Below, piece after piece: positions 18,208 through 28,586 of a stretch of 64,000 nucleotides of DNA. Position 1 is the first letter of the stretch. Each line of letters begins with the position of its first letter. The DNA is from Bradyrhizobium sp. Ec3.3 (GTDB lineage: Bacteria > Pseudomonadota > Alphaproteobacteria > Rhizobiales > Xanthobacteraceae), in NCBI RefSeq assembly GCF_000472925.1, contig NZ_AXAS01000015.1, forward strand, positions 124,001 to 188,000, given 5' to 3'. The translations under genes were made by a program, and so were the position numbers. The notes under the pieces were generated by a model. The model was not told where the DNA came from. It ran no database searches and saw only the letters and a list, made by a program, of their open reading frames with translations.

Positions 18208-18853
18208 TTATTTGTCCCTACGCTAGTATTGCCACATGTGTGGCTAGTGGAGCCCCCATCGGTTTGTGAGCAAGTGCGCGTTTCACGCTGCAATGCGGCA
18301 TGAATTGGGCAGTAATTTCGTCATGTGTCCGACTGAGACATCTTGTTATCCGATCCGATATTTGTCGGATGTTTTGTTATCTCTCGCGTTAACGATTCTT
18401 TAACCAAACGAATACTCGCTAATACTGTAAAACCAAGTCATCGGCCGGCGCGTTGAGAATTTGATAAGTAATTGACCAAGTGAAGCGGCGGTGGTCGGGC
18501 TCACGTCTCTGCGAGCTGTGTTCATGGCCGCTATGCGCTGAAAGCAGGAACGAATTCCTGTCGGGCCGACCGGTCGACACTTTTTGGGTGGTGCCGGAAA
18601 GTGGCGCGGTGCCGCGTGGCCCGCAGTGCCCATGACCGCAGCAGGGACGGAGAGCCGCAGCCTTTAATTTGGCGTCATGTTGCACCTGCGCGCCTGCTAT
18701 GTTAGCAAAGCGCCGATTTTAACGAGCCCGGCACTTCCCTGTGTCGGTCGAAAATCGAAGTCCCGCTTGAATTCCAAGGGCTTGGATCGCTAGGCGCCGC
18801 TTCGTGGCGACGGTTTTTCCCTTGCGAGTTTGACAGCTATAAAGAGCGCGTCT
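18208..18853. other. Non-coding gap between rlpA and the atp operon
   Basis: This 646-base divergent region is noticeably richer in A/T between about 18230 and 18470 and contains no gene I can support. It holds a CtrA-like box, a small palindrome around 18353-18371 (ATCCGA...TCGGAT) and presumably the promoters for rlpA (minus) and atpHAGDC (plus). Open frames on the minus strand at 18400-18685 have no ribosome site and an atypical composition. Confidence 0.6.
18389..18404. promoter_or_regulatory. CtrA-like binding box (TTAA-N7-TTAAC)
   Basis: The sequence TTAACGATTCTTTAAC matches the full alphaproteobacterial CtrA consensus TTAA-N7-TTAAC. It lies 182 bases upstream of rlpA, a division-associated envelope gene, and 450 bases upstream of atpH. 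In a GC-rich genome such a match is uncommon by chance, although the local region is AT-rich. Confidence 0.5.
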
Positions 18854-19413
18854 GTGGCTGCAGAAGATACGTCCGTTTCAGGTGTGTCCGGCCGTTATGC
18901 AACGGCCTTGTTTGAACTGGCCCGCGACCAGAATGTGGTCGATGCGGTCAAAGCCGATCTCGACCGGTTCGGCACCATGCTCAGCGACAGCGCGGATCTG
19001 AAGCGCCTCGTCCGTAGCCCGGTGTTCTCGGCAGATAGCCAGTCCAAGGCGCTGTCAGCGGTGCTGGACAAGGCCGGCATATCAGGCATTTCCGCCAATT
19101 TCCTCAAGGTGCTGACGGCCAACCGCCGCCTGTTCGCGGTGGCCGATGTCATCCGCGCCTACGGCGCGCTGGTTGCCAAATATAAAGGCGAGGCCTCTGC
19201 CGACGTGACCGTCGCGGAGCAGCTCTCGGACAAGAATCTCGACGCTCTCAAGGCCGCCCTCAAGTCGGTGACCGGCAAGGACGTCGCGCTCAACGTGAAA
19301 GTCGATCCCTCGATCATCGGCGGCCTCGTCGTCAAGCTTGGCAGCCGCATGATCGATAGTTCGCTTCGCACCAAACTCAATTCGATCAAGCACGCGATGA
19401 AAGAGGCAGGCTG

Positions 19414-19414
<1 letters not shown>
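18854..19414 (+). CDS. atpH: ATP synthase delta subunit
   Basis: This is the peripheral-stalk subunit linking F1 to the b subunits. The 186-residue product begins AAEDTSVSGVSGRYATALFELA and ends NSIKHAMKEAG, with the conserved GGLVVKLGSRMIDSS near the C-terminus. I chose GTG 18854, which has AGAG seven bases upstream and gives the usual alphaproteobacterial N-terminus. A TTG at 18830 is possible but lacks a ribosome site. Its stop overlaps the atpA start by one base. It is the first gene of the F1 operon. The Fo genes are elsewhere, as usual for this group. Confidence 0.94.
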
Positions 19415-20943
<1,529 letters not shown>

Positions 20944-20960
20944 TAGTAGCTTTGCTTGAT

Positions 20961-21042
20961 GGCGCGGCCGGGCATCCCGGCCACGCGTTTCGCTTGAAGC
21001 AACAATGAAGAGCGCGTGCCCGGCACACGGCCGGGCATGACG
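20961..21042. repeat. Hairpin-rich repeat between atpA and atpG
   Basis: Two GGCCGGGC-type hairpins (about 20961-20987 and 21013-21042) lie in the atpA-atpG gap, the second ending in GGGCATGACG as seen in other REP-like units of the window. They lie inside an operon and lack T-runs, so attenuation or message stabilisation is more likely than full termination. Confidence 0.5.
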
Positions 21043-21095
21043 ATAGGGACAGGCTAGCGGTCAAGTCGCAGACTGACCGTCGGGGTGAACGAAGA

Positions 21096-21971
21096 ATGGC
21101 GTCTCTCAAAGACATGCGGGTCCGCATCGCCTCCACCAAGGCGACGCAGAAGATCACCAAGGCCATGCAGATGGTGGCGGCGTCGAAGCTGCGCCGCGCC
21201 CAGACTGCCGCCGAAGCGGCGCGTCCCTATGCGGACAAGATGTCTGCCGTGATCGCCAATATCGCCAGCGCCGCGGCGGGCTCGCCCGGCGCGCCTGCGC
21301 TGCTCGCGGGCACCGGCAAGGATCAGGTCCACCTGCTCCTGGTCTGCACCGGCGAGCGCGGCCTCTCCGGTGCGTTCAACTCCTCGATCGTGCGTCTGGC
21401 GCGCGAGCGCGCGTTGGCCCTCCAGAACGAGGGCAAGGAAGTCAAATTCTTCTGCGTCGGCCGCAAGGGCTATGAGCAGCTCCGCCGCCTGTTCGACAAG
21501 CAGATCGTCGAGCACCTGGATCTTCGCTCTGTCCGCCAACTCGGCTTCGTCAACGCCGAGGATATCGCAAAGAAGGTGCTGGCTCGCTTCGATGCCGGCG
21601 AGTTCGACGTCTGCACGCTGTTCTACTCGCAATTCAAGTCGGTGATCGCACAGATCCCGACTGCCCAGCAGGTGATCCCGCTGGTCGTCGAGGAGTCCGC
21701 CGCCGGCGCGACAACGACGTCCTACGAATACGAGCCGGAAGAGGACGAGATCCTCACCCGCCTCCTGCCGCGCAATCTCGCGGTGCAGATCTTCCGCGCG
21801 CTGCTCGAGAACAACGCTTCGTTCTACGGCGCGCAGATGTCGGCGATGGATAACGCCACTCGCAACGCCGGCGAAATGATCCGCAAGCAGACGCTGGTCT
21901 ACAACCGCACGCGTCAGGCTCAGATCACCAAGGAACTCATCGAAATCATCTCCGGCGCAGAAGCAGTCTGA
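21096..21971 (+). CDS. atpG: ATP synthase gamma subunit
   Basis: This is the central rotor shaft of F1. The 291-residue product has the conserved N-terminal helix (MASLKDMRVRIASTKATQKI, then AMQMVAASKLRRAQ) and the C-terminal helix (MSAMDNATRNAGEMIRKQ and TKELIEIISGAEAV) that form the coiled-coil shaft, with the Rossmann-like middle domain between. It is 34 bases upstream of atpD. Confidence 0.97.
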   Translation: MASLKDMRVRIASTKATQKITKAMQMVAASKLRRAQTAAEAARPYADKMSAVIANIASAAAGSPGAPALLAGTGKDQVHLLLVCTGERGLSGAFNSSIVRLARERALALQNEGKEVKFFCVGRKGYEQLRRLFDKQIVEHLDLRSVRQLGFVNAEDIAKKVLARFDAGEFDVCTLFYSQFKSVIAQIPTAQQVIPLVVEESAAGATTTSYEYEPEEDEILTRLLPRNLAVQIFRALLENNASFYGAQMSAMDNATRNAGEMIRKQTLVYNRTRQAQITKELIEIISGAEAV

Positions 21972-22005
21972 CCGGAAGCGAAATTCGGATCGAAGGAGAC
22001 AGTAA

Positions 22006-23448
<1,443 letters not shown>

Positions 23449-23450
23449 GC

Positions 23451-23524
23451 AGCGAATAGCGAATAGGGAGTAGCGAATAGCCGCTCCCTTAATCGCCACT
23501 CGCCATTCGCTACTCACCATTCGC
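23451..23524. repeat. GCGAATAG repeat block between atpD and atpC
   Basis: GCGAATAG recurs three times (starting near 23452, 23459 and 23473), followed by near-complementary CCATTCGC/CTACTC units, so the block forms a long imperfect inverted repeat. It lies within the operon, in the 87-base gap before atpC, and has no T-run. Confidence 0.6.
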
Positions 23525-23535
23525 AGGTTTCCTTC

Positions 23536-23943
23536 ATGGCCACCTTCCACTTCGATCTCGTCTCTCCCGAAAAGCTCGCCTTCTCCGGCGAGGTCGATCA
23601 GGTCGACATTCCCGGTTGGGAAGGTGATTTCGGCGTGCTCGCCGGACATGCTCCCGTCGTGGCTGCGGTGCGGCCGGGCATCCTGACCATCTTCGCCGGC
23701 GGCCAGAAGCAGAAGGTCATCGTGACCGGTGGTTTGGCCGAAGTCTCCGATAACCGCCTGACGATCCTCGCCGACGTCGCCACCTCGATCGACGAGCTCG
23801 ACCGGGCGCAGTTCGCCGATACCATCACGCAGATGCAGGAAAAGCTCTCCGAGAAGGAAGGCGGCGAGCTCGATCTCGCGATCGCGCGGCTCGATCACTA
23901 CAAGAGCATCCAGCACGAGCTCAATACGACGGCTATGCACTAA
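23536..23943 (+). CDS. atpC: ATP synthase epsilon subunit
   Basis: This rotor subunit couples F1 to the c-ring and inhibits ATP hydrolysis. The 135-residue product begins with the beta-sandwich domain (FHFDLVSPEKLAFSGEVDQVDIPGWEGDFGVLAGHAP) and has a short helical C-terminus. The length is usual for alphaproteobacteria. It is the last gene of atpHAGDC, and two hairpins follow. Confidence 0.96.
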   Translation: MATFHFDLVSPEKLAFSGEVDQVDIPGWEGDFGVLAGHAPVVAAVRPGILTIFAGGQKQKVIVTGGLAEVSDNRLTILADVATSIDELDRAQFADTITQMQEKLSEKEGGELDLAIARLDHYKSIQHELNTTAMH

Positions 23944-24025
23944 GCCCCGGGGCACCGCTCCGGGGCTCGCACAAAAAAATTCCTGAATGAATTCAGCGCT
24001 CGTCACGGAAGTGACGGGCGCTGAA
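23943..24025 (+). terminator. Tandem hairpins ending the atp operon
   Basis: The first stem pairs 23943-23950 with 23960-23967 (AGCCCCGG/CCGGGGCT). The second pairs 23992-24006 with 24011-24025 with one bulge and a GGAA loop. Neither has a good T-run on the plus strand. The position right after atpC makes termination or 3'-end protection likely. Confidence 0.55.
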
Positions 24026-24093
24026 ACCTTATTGCACCGCGTCTTGGATAACGGCATTCTGCCGCAGCAAATGGAGTTCCAGGGCTGGTGCAG

Positions 24094-25779
24094 ATGAAAC
24101 GCAAGATCGCGGCGATCTTCGCAGCCGATATTGCCGGATATTCCAGGCTGGTCGCGGAAGACGAAGAGGAGACACTGCGGCGTCTCGCCTCTTATCGGTC
24201 CGTCGTCGACGATTTCATTGCGAAGGCCGGCGGACGGATCTTCAACACCGCCGGCGATGCCGTGCTCGCGGAATTTCCGAGCGCGGTGGATGCGGTGCGC
24301 TGTGCGATCGACATCCAGGAATCCCTGCGGACCCGCAACATGGCCTATCCGCCGAGCCGGCAGATGTCGTTCCGCATCGGCATCACCATCGGCGACGTGG
24401 TCGAGCGCGACGGCGATCTGTTGGGCGACGGCGTCAACATCGCCGCGCGCCTCGAGGGGCTTGCCGAAGTCGGCGGCATCTGCGTCTCGCGCGCGGTGCA
24501 CGAGCAGGTCGCCAACAAGCTCTCGGTGCAGTTCGCCGACATCGGCGCGCAGGAGGTCAAGAACATCCCGACCCCCGTGCACGCCTACATGGTCGCGATG
24601 CGCCGCGAGGACGGAAGTTATTCGACACCGCAGGTCAAGAAGCCAGGCGCGAAGCCCGCGCCGGCGCCGAACTGGATGTGGCCGCTGGTGGTCGCGGTCG
24701 TCTCCATCGTCGCGATCGGCGTTGCGGGCTTTCTCTATTTCACCAAGCTCGAGCAGACATCGACGGCGGTTGCGACGTCGAGCCCGCCGCCGGCCGCAAC
24801 CGCAGCCGCCGTGCCGAGCGCGCCTGCGACGCCGGCTACAACGGCACCAAGCCCGGCGGCAAAAGCACCCGCGAGCACGCCGACTGCAACTCCGACGACA
24901 AACCCGACTGCGACCGCAGCAGCCTCACCCACACCGGCCCCGTCGTCGCCGGCCGCCGCAGCCAAATTTCCGGCCGACCAGGTGCCGTTCGTTGGCGAGC
25001 GCGCTCGCGCTTACCTCACAAATGAATATTCCGCGGCAGGCGACTCCAAGGCGTTCGCGCTCAACATTGGCGGCTTCGTTGGCTACGCATTGAATCAGCC
25101 GAACGAGGACGCTGCGCGCAGTGCGGCGCTCGATCAATGCCAGAAGCGCGCCGATACCGCGCAGTCGCCGCGCCGCTGCGAGATCTACGCCGTCGGCAAC
25201 AACATCATCTACGCTCATGGCCGGCCGCCGATGCCGCCGCAGCCTTGGGTCCGAGTGGACCCCATGACCCAGCGGCCGTTTGCCTCGAAAGACGTTCCAA
25301 TGGTGAGGGATCAGGCGAAGGCCCGGCTGGAGAGCTTCGTGCCGGCCGCAAAGTCCCGTGCGGTCGCGCTCGGGCCCGGTGGGCAATATTTCATGGTGGT
25401 CGGCACCGCAACCATCGACGAAGCGGCGCGACGCGCTCTGGAATCCTGCGGCGCGTTTGCCGGGGGCGCCTGCATGATCGTGGCCGTCGACGACAATTTC
25501 ACTGTGCCGATTCCCTCGACGCTGCGCGTGACCGGCTTCTTTCATGCCGCCAGCAATCCATCGATCATTGCCGATGCGCGTGACGACGTCGTCCGCAAGC
25601 TCGGCGAGGCCATGGGCTGGAATGCGGTTGCCGTGGGGACCGCGGGGCGCCCGGGACTGGGGCTGAAGGCTGCCGACGAGCAGACCGCCGTCAACGGCGC
25701 ACTCGCCGAATGCGCCAAGCGCGACAGCGATTGCCACGTCATCGCCATCGGCCCGTTCACGGTGGGACCGATCAATTGA
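24094..25779 (+). CDS. Membrane-bound class III adenylate/guanylate cyclase with periplasmic repeats
   Basis: The 561-residue product begins directly with a cyclase homology domain (about 1-170). Metal-binding Asp12 (FAADIAGYS) and Asp55 (NTAGDAVLAEF) and transition-state Asn115/Arg119 (GDGVNIAARLE) are all present, so it should be active. One membrane helix (about 194-216) follows, then a Pro/Ala/Thr linker (about 220-300), and an outer region of at least two cysteine-containing repeats (around AARSAALDQCQKR...CEIYAVG and AARRALESCGAFAGGACMIVAV) that resemble DUF4189-type modules. The product is probably cAMP made inside in response to an outside signal, but the ligand is unknown. ATG 24094 has AGGG upstream; a GTG at 24088 is also possible. 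It is not co-transcribed with atpC if the hairpins terminate. Confidence 0.85.
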   Translation: MKRKIAAIFAADIAGYSRLVAEDEEETLRRLASYRSVVDDFIAKAGGRIFNTAGDAVLAEFPSAVDAVRCAIDIQESLRTRNMAYPPSRQMSFRIGITIGDVVERDGDLLGDGVNIAARLEGLAEVGGICVSRAVHEQVANKLSVQFADIGAQEVKNIPTPVHAYMVAMRREDGSYSTPQVKKPGAKPAPAPNWMWPLVVAVVSIVAIGVAGFLYFTKLEQTSTAVATSSPPPAATAAAVPSAPATPATTAPSPAAKAPASTPTATPTTNPTATAAASPTPAPSSPAAAAKFPADQVPFVGERARAYLTNEYSAAGDSKAFALNIGGFVGYALNQPNEDAARSAALDQCQKRADTAQSPRRCEIYAVGNNIIYAHGRPPMPPQPWVRVDPMTQRPFASKDVPMVRDQAKARLESFVPAAKSRAVALGPGGQYFMVVGTATIDEAARRALESCGAFAGGACMIVAVDDNFTVPIPSTLRVTGFFHAASNPSIIADARDDVVRKLGEAMGWNAVAVGTAGRPGLGLKAADEQTAVNGALAECAKRDSDCHVIAIGPFTVGPIN

Positions 25780-25954
25780 GGCGGGCTCGGTTCACCTCTC
25801 CCCCAGCGGAGAGAGCTCTGGTGCCGCACCGGTTCGGCGCTACCGAGATCGCGTCCTGCCGCTGATTTTGTCCGTCGAGTCAGTGACTTCTCAAAATCCA
25901 CAGCGCATCGCGCCGGCAGTTGCCGGCTACTTTGCATGGGGCTGTTTTCGACTC

Positions 25955-26458
25955 TTAGGTTCCGAACGGCGCGAACTGCTGCGCCACCGCGCGATAGACC
26001 TCGCGGCGGAATGGCACCACCAGATCGGCGACACGGTCGAGACGCTCCCAGCGCCAGGCATCGAACTCAGCGGGCTGGTCGTTGCGCGGCGTCAGCGGAT
26101 CGATCTCCTCGTCACGCCCCGTGAAGCGCAGCGCGAACCATTTTTGGCGCTGGCCGCGGAATTTCGCCAGGCGATGCGTTTGCGGTCCGTCATAGGGAGG
26201 AAATTCATAGGTGAACCAGTCGGTCTCGCCGAGATACTCGGCACTCTTGACGCTGGTCTCTTCCCAGAGCTCGCGCATCGCGGCATCGCGCAGGTCCTCA
26301 CCTTCGTCGACGCCGCCCTGCGGCATCTGCCAGTCCAGTCCCGGCAGGATGATCTCGGGGCCGTCACCCCGGAAGCGATGGCCAATCAGCACCAGGCCGC
26401 CGGCATTGAACAGCGCGATCCCGACATTGGGACGATAGGGCTTTTGATCGGGCACCAA
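25955..26458 (-). CDS. rppH: RppH-like Nudix hydrolase (first of two)
   Basis: RNA pyrophosphohydrolases remove the 5' pyrophosphate of mRNA and trigger decay, and related enzymes hydrolyse diadenosine polyphosphates. The 167-residue product has YRPNVGIALFN at its start, WQMPQGGVDEGED and the full Nudix box (GGVDEGEDLRDAAMRELWEET), and the RppH-typical FRGQRQKWFALRFTG. The start is TTG 26458 or the adjacent GTG 26455, with GAGAGAAG just upstream. No ATG fits. A second, clearly paralogous gene lies 193 bases upstream on the same strand. Which of the two is the main RppH cannot be told here. Confidence 0.88.
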   Translation of the reverse strand: MVPDQKPYRPNVGIALFNAGGLVLIGHRFRGDGPEIILPGLDWQMPQGGVDEGEDLRDAAMRELWEETSVKSAEYLGETDWFTYEFPPYDGPQTHRLAKFRGQRQKWFALRFTGRDEEIDPLTPRNDQPAEFDAWRWERLDRVADLVVPFRREVYRAVAQQFAPFGT

Positions 26459-26469
26459 CTTCTCTCTTC

Positions 26470-26505
26470 GTCATTCCGGGGCGCGCGAAGCGCGAGCCCG
26501 GAATC
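26470..26505. repeat. Intergenic palindrome (GTCATTCCGGGG family)
   Basis: GTCATTCCGGGGCGCGCG is followed by a near reverse complement ending CCCGGAATCC, forming a hairpin just upstream of the first Nudix gene. It is related to the unit at 2006-2106. Confidence 0.6.
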
Positions 26506-26579
26506 CTTAACCACAGGCCGTTACCGGTTGAAAGGTCGTGGTTGATATCTGCCGCACCAACTACCGCCTCTGGTTGTGG

Positions 26580-26619
26580 ATCCCCGCCCCAGTGCGCAAT
26601 TGCGCACAAGGCGGGGATG
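26580..26619. repeat. Hairpin with a 16-bp perfect palindrome
   Basis: ATCCCCGCC pairs with GGCGGGGAT around a core that contains the perfect palindrome GTGCGCAATTGCGCAC (26592-26607). It lies between the two Nudix genes and could terminate or stabilise the upstream message. Confidence 0.55.
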
Positions 26620-26651
26620 ATCCCGGAGAGGGCGGCGGCGACTCCGCTCTG

Positions 26652-27158
26652 TCAGCTCGCCGCGAGCGCGGCAAATTCCTGCACCACGCGATCATAGACC
26701 GGGCGCTTGAAGGGAATGATCAGCGAGGAAAGATTCTTCATCGGCTCCCAGCGCCAGGTGACGAATTCCGCCTTGTGACCGCCGCCGCCGGGGTTGGCGA
26801 CGTCGATCTCGCTGTCCTTGCCGGTGAAGCGCATGGCGTACCATTTCTGGCGCTGGCCGCGGTAACGGCCCTTCCAGGCGCGGCCCGCGACGGTACGCGG
26901 AATGTCGTAGGTGAGCCAGTCGGCGACCTCGCCGAGCCGTTCCACCGAGCGCACGCTGGTTTCCTCGTAAAGCTCGCGCATGGCGGCTTCCCAGGTATCT
27001 TCACCGGGATCGACGCCACCTTGCGGCATCTGCCAGACATGGGTCTCGTCGACATGCTCGATGCCGCCGGCGCGGCGCCCGATGAAGACCAGTCCGTCCT
27101 TGTTGAGCAGCATCACCCCAACGCAGGTCCGGTAGGGCAGGTCCTCGTAACGCGTCAT
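26652..27158 (-). CDS. rppH: RppH-like Nudix hydrolase (second of two)
   Basis: The 168-residue product has LPYRTCVGVMLLN, WQMPQGGVDPGED, a complete Nudix box (GGVDPGEDTWEAAMRELYEE) and YRGQRQKWYAMRFTG. It is clearly paralogous to the neighbouring 167-residue Nudix protein. The N-terminus MTRYEDLPYRTCVG is the common rhizobial IalA/RppH form, so this one is the better candidate for the housekeeping enzyme. ATG 27158 was chosen over a longer frame because the family begins there. It lies 71 bases downstream of the polysaccharide deacetylase gene on the same strand, as in other rhizobia. Confidence 0.92.
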   Translation of the reverse strand: MTRYEDLPYRTCVGVMLLNKDGLVFIGRRAGGIEHVDETHVWQMPQGGVDPGEDTWEAAMRELYEETSVRSVERLGEVADWLTYDIPRTVAGRAWKGRYRGQRQKWYAMRFTGKDSEIDVANPGGGGHKAEFVTWRWEPMKNLSSLIIPFKRPVYDRVVQEFAALAAS

Positions 27159-27229
27159 TCCGCCAAACCTCTCACCACTCGTGGCCGACCCTTTCGTCCC
27201 CATGGGACCTGCCGTACCAATCCGTTGAT

Positions 27230-28441
27230 TCAGCTGGATTTTGATTTCAACATCGCGGTTGTCAATGGCACCAGCAGGACACCGCGGTCGGGCAGCGTCT
27301 TGATCCAGGTACCTAACCGCTCGATCGAGACGGGCAGGGCGGAGGCGGTGCCGATGGCGACGCCGCGCTCGCGGGCGATGGATTCGAGCTTGTTGAGGGC
27401 GCGGTCGATTTCGGCGCCGGTCGGTACCGCATCGATCGCGATATCGCCCTTGCCGAACGGCATGGCCTGGCTTGCGGCGGCCTGGGGCGCGACGCTGCGC
27501 GGCGAGGAACCGTCGTCGAAGAAGCCGAGCCCGCGCTTGGCGGCCTCACGCACGATCGGCTGCACCGCCGCGTCGGTGGCGATGAAGCGGGCGCCCATGA
27601 AATTGGCGAGCCCGGCATAGCCCTGCATCCGGCTCAAATGCCAGTACAGCCGGTCCATGTTCTGGTCGGTGCTCAACGAAGTGAGCAGGGTCTGCGGGCC
27701 CGGATCATTGTCGGGGAAGTCGTAGGGCTCCATCGGGATCTGGAGGAAGATCTCGTGGTGCTGGGCGCGGGCGCGCTCGGCGAGCTTGCCGGGATCGGCG
27801 CCATAGGGTGTGAAGGCCAGCGTCACCGCGCCCGGCAGTTTCATGATCGCATCGGCGGTCTTGGCGGCACCGACGCCGAGCCCGCCGATGACGATTGCGA
27901 CAATGGGCGTCTTTGCCGCCTTGGCGCGGTCGGCTTCCGCCGCATAGACCGTGAATGGCTTCAGGTCCGCGGCTGCGACCGGGATCATGCCGTAACGCGA
28001 CTTCTCGAGCAGCCGCTGGTCGACCCCGGACATGATGGCGGGCGCGGCGGCTGCCGGATCGCCCTTGTCGGCAGCCTCGCCGCCGCTGCCGATCATGACG
28101 TCATGGCGGGCGCCGCTGGAGCCGTCAATGATGGTGACGGTCTTCTGGTCGCCGGGCGCGGCCTGCTTTGGCGCCGCCTTGGTCTCATGGCCCGAATTTT
28201 CGGGCGCCGCGGTTGCCGGCTTGTCCTCGGCGGCCTTCTGCTCGCGGATGGCAACGCGCGTGATCGGCTCGCCGCCGAGCGGGTCCTTGTTGAAGATGGC
28301 AAAGCCGGCAAAGGTCGCGAGGAACAGGAGAAGCAGGACGGCGATCACCTGCAATCCCGTGAACGGCAACCGCAGCCGGCGTTTCCGCCGCGGCGTGTCC
28401 CGTCCGAGCGGAGCACTCAGATCATCGGCCGTTTCAGTCAT
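27230..28441 (-). CDS. Divergent polysaccharide deacetylase family protein
   Basis: The 403-residue product has a basic N-terminus, one membrane helix (about 29-50), an Ala/Pro-rich linker (about 60-135) and a periplasmic domain of the divergent polysaccharide deacetylase (YibQ-like) family. The strand that usually carries an IDDxG motif reads IVIGGLG (183-189), so the Asp pair is replaced by Gly-Gly and catalysis is doubtful. Later blocks FTPYGADP, LQIPMEPYDFPDNDPGP and YAGLANFMGARF match the family. The start is ATG 28441. A GTG 36 bases upstream is weaker. It lies downstream of ctpA but beyond a strong terminator, and upstream of the second Nudix gene. Confidence 0.86.
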   Translation of the reverse strand: MTETADDLSAPLGRDTPRRKRRLRLPFTGLQVIAVLLLLFLATFAGFAIFNKDPLGGEPITRVAIREQKAAEDKPATAAPENSGHETKAAPKQAAPGDQKTVTIIDGSSGARHDVMIGSGGEAADKGDPAAAAPAIMSGVDQRLLEKSRYGMIPVAAADLKPFTVYAAEADRAKAAKTPIVAIVIGGLGVGAAKTADAIMKLPGAVTLAFTPYGADPGKLAERARAQHHEIFLQIPMEPYDFPDNDPGPQTLLTSLSTDQNMDRLYWHLSRMQGYAGLANFMGARFIATDAAVQPIVREAAKRGLGFFDDGSSPRSVAPQAAASQAMPFGKGDIAIDAVPTGAEIDRALNKLESIARERGVAIGTASALPVSIERLGTWIKTLPDRGVLLVPLTTAMLKSKSS

Positions 28442-28530
28442 GCGCGATCCCGAATCACTCGGCAATGACGATAACACGACGTGGTCAAGCGGCGGCAGGC
28501 CGTGGGTCTACCGGGGTAAAGCTTCCCAGC

Positions 28531-28561
28531 AAAAAAGGGCGGCTCCGTGAGCCGCCCTTTT
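28531..28561 (-). terminator. Intrinsic terminator after ctpA
   Basis: An 8-bp stem GGGCGGCT/AGCCGCCC (28537-28544 with 28550-28557) is followed on the minus strand by six T residues, 26 bases after the ctpA stop. This is the clearest rho-independent terminator in the window and closes the rlmH-envC-ctpA unit. Confidence 0.88.
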
Positions 28562-28586
28562 GAAACGTCTAGGTTGCCGCGTGACG

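Noticed and set aside
18400..18685. Minus-strand frames in the rlpA-atpH gap
   Set aside because: No ribosome site, a Pro/Cys-rich improbable composition, and position in an AT-rich regulatory gap.
20961..21042. Hairpins between atpA and atpG considered as a terminator
   Set aside because: They lie inside an obligate operon and lack T-runs.
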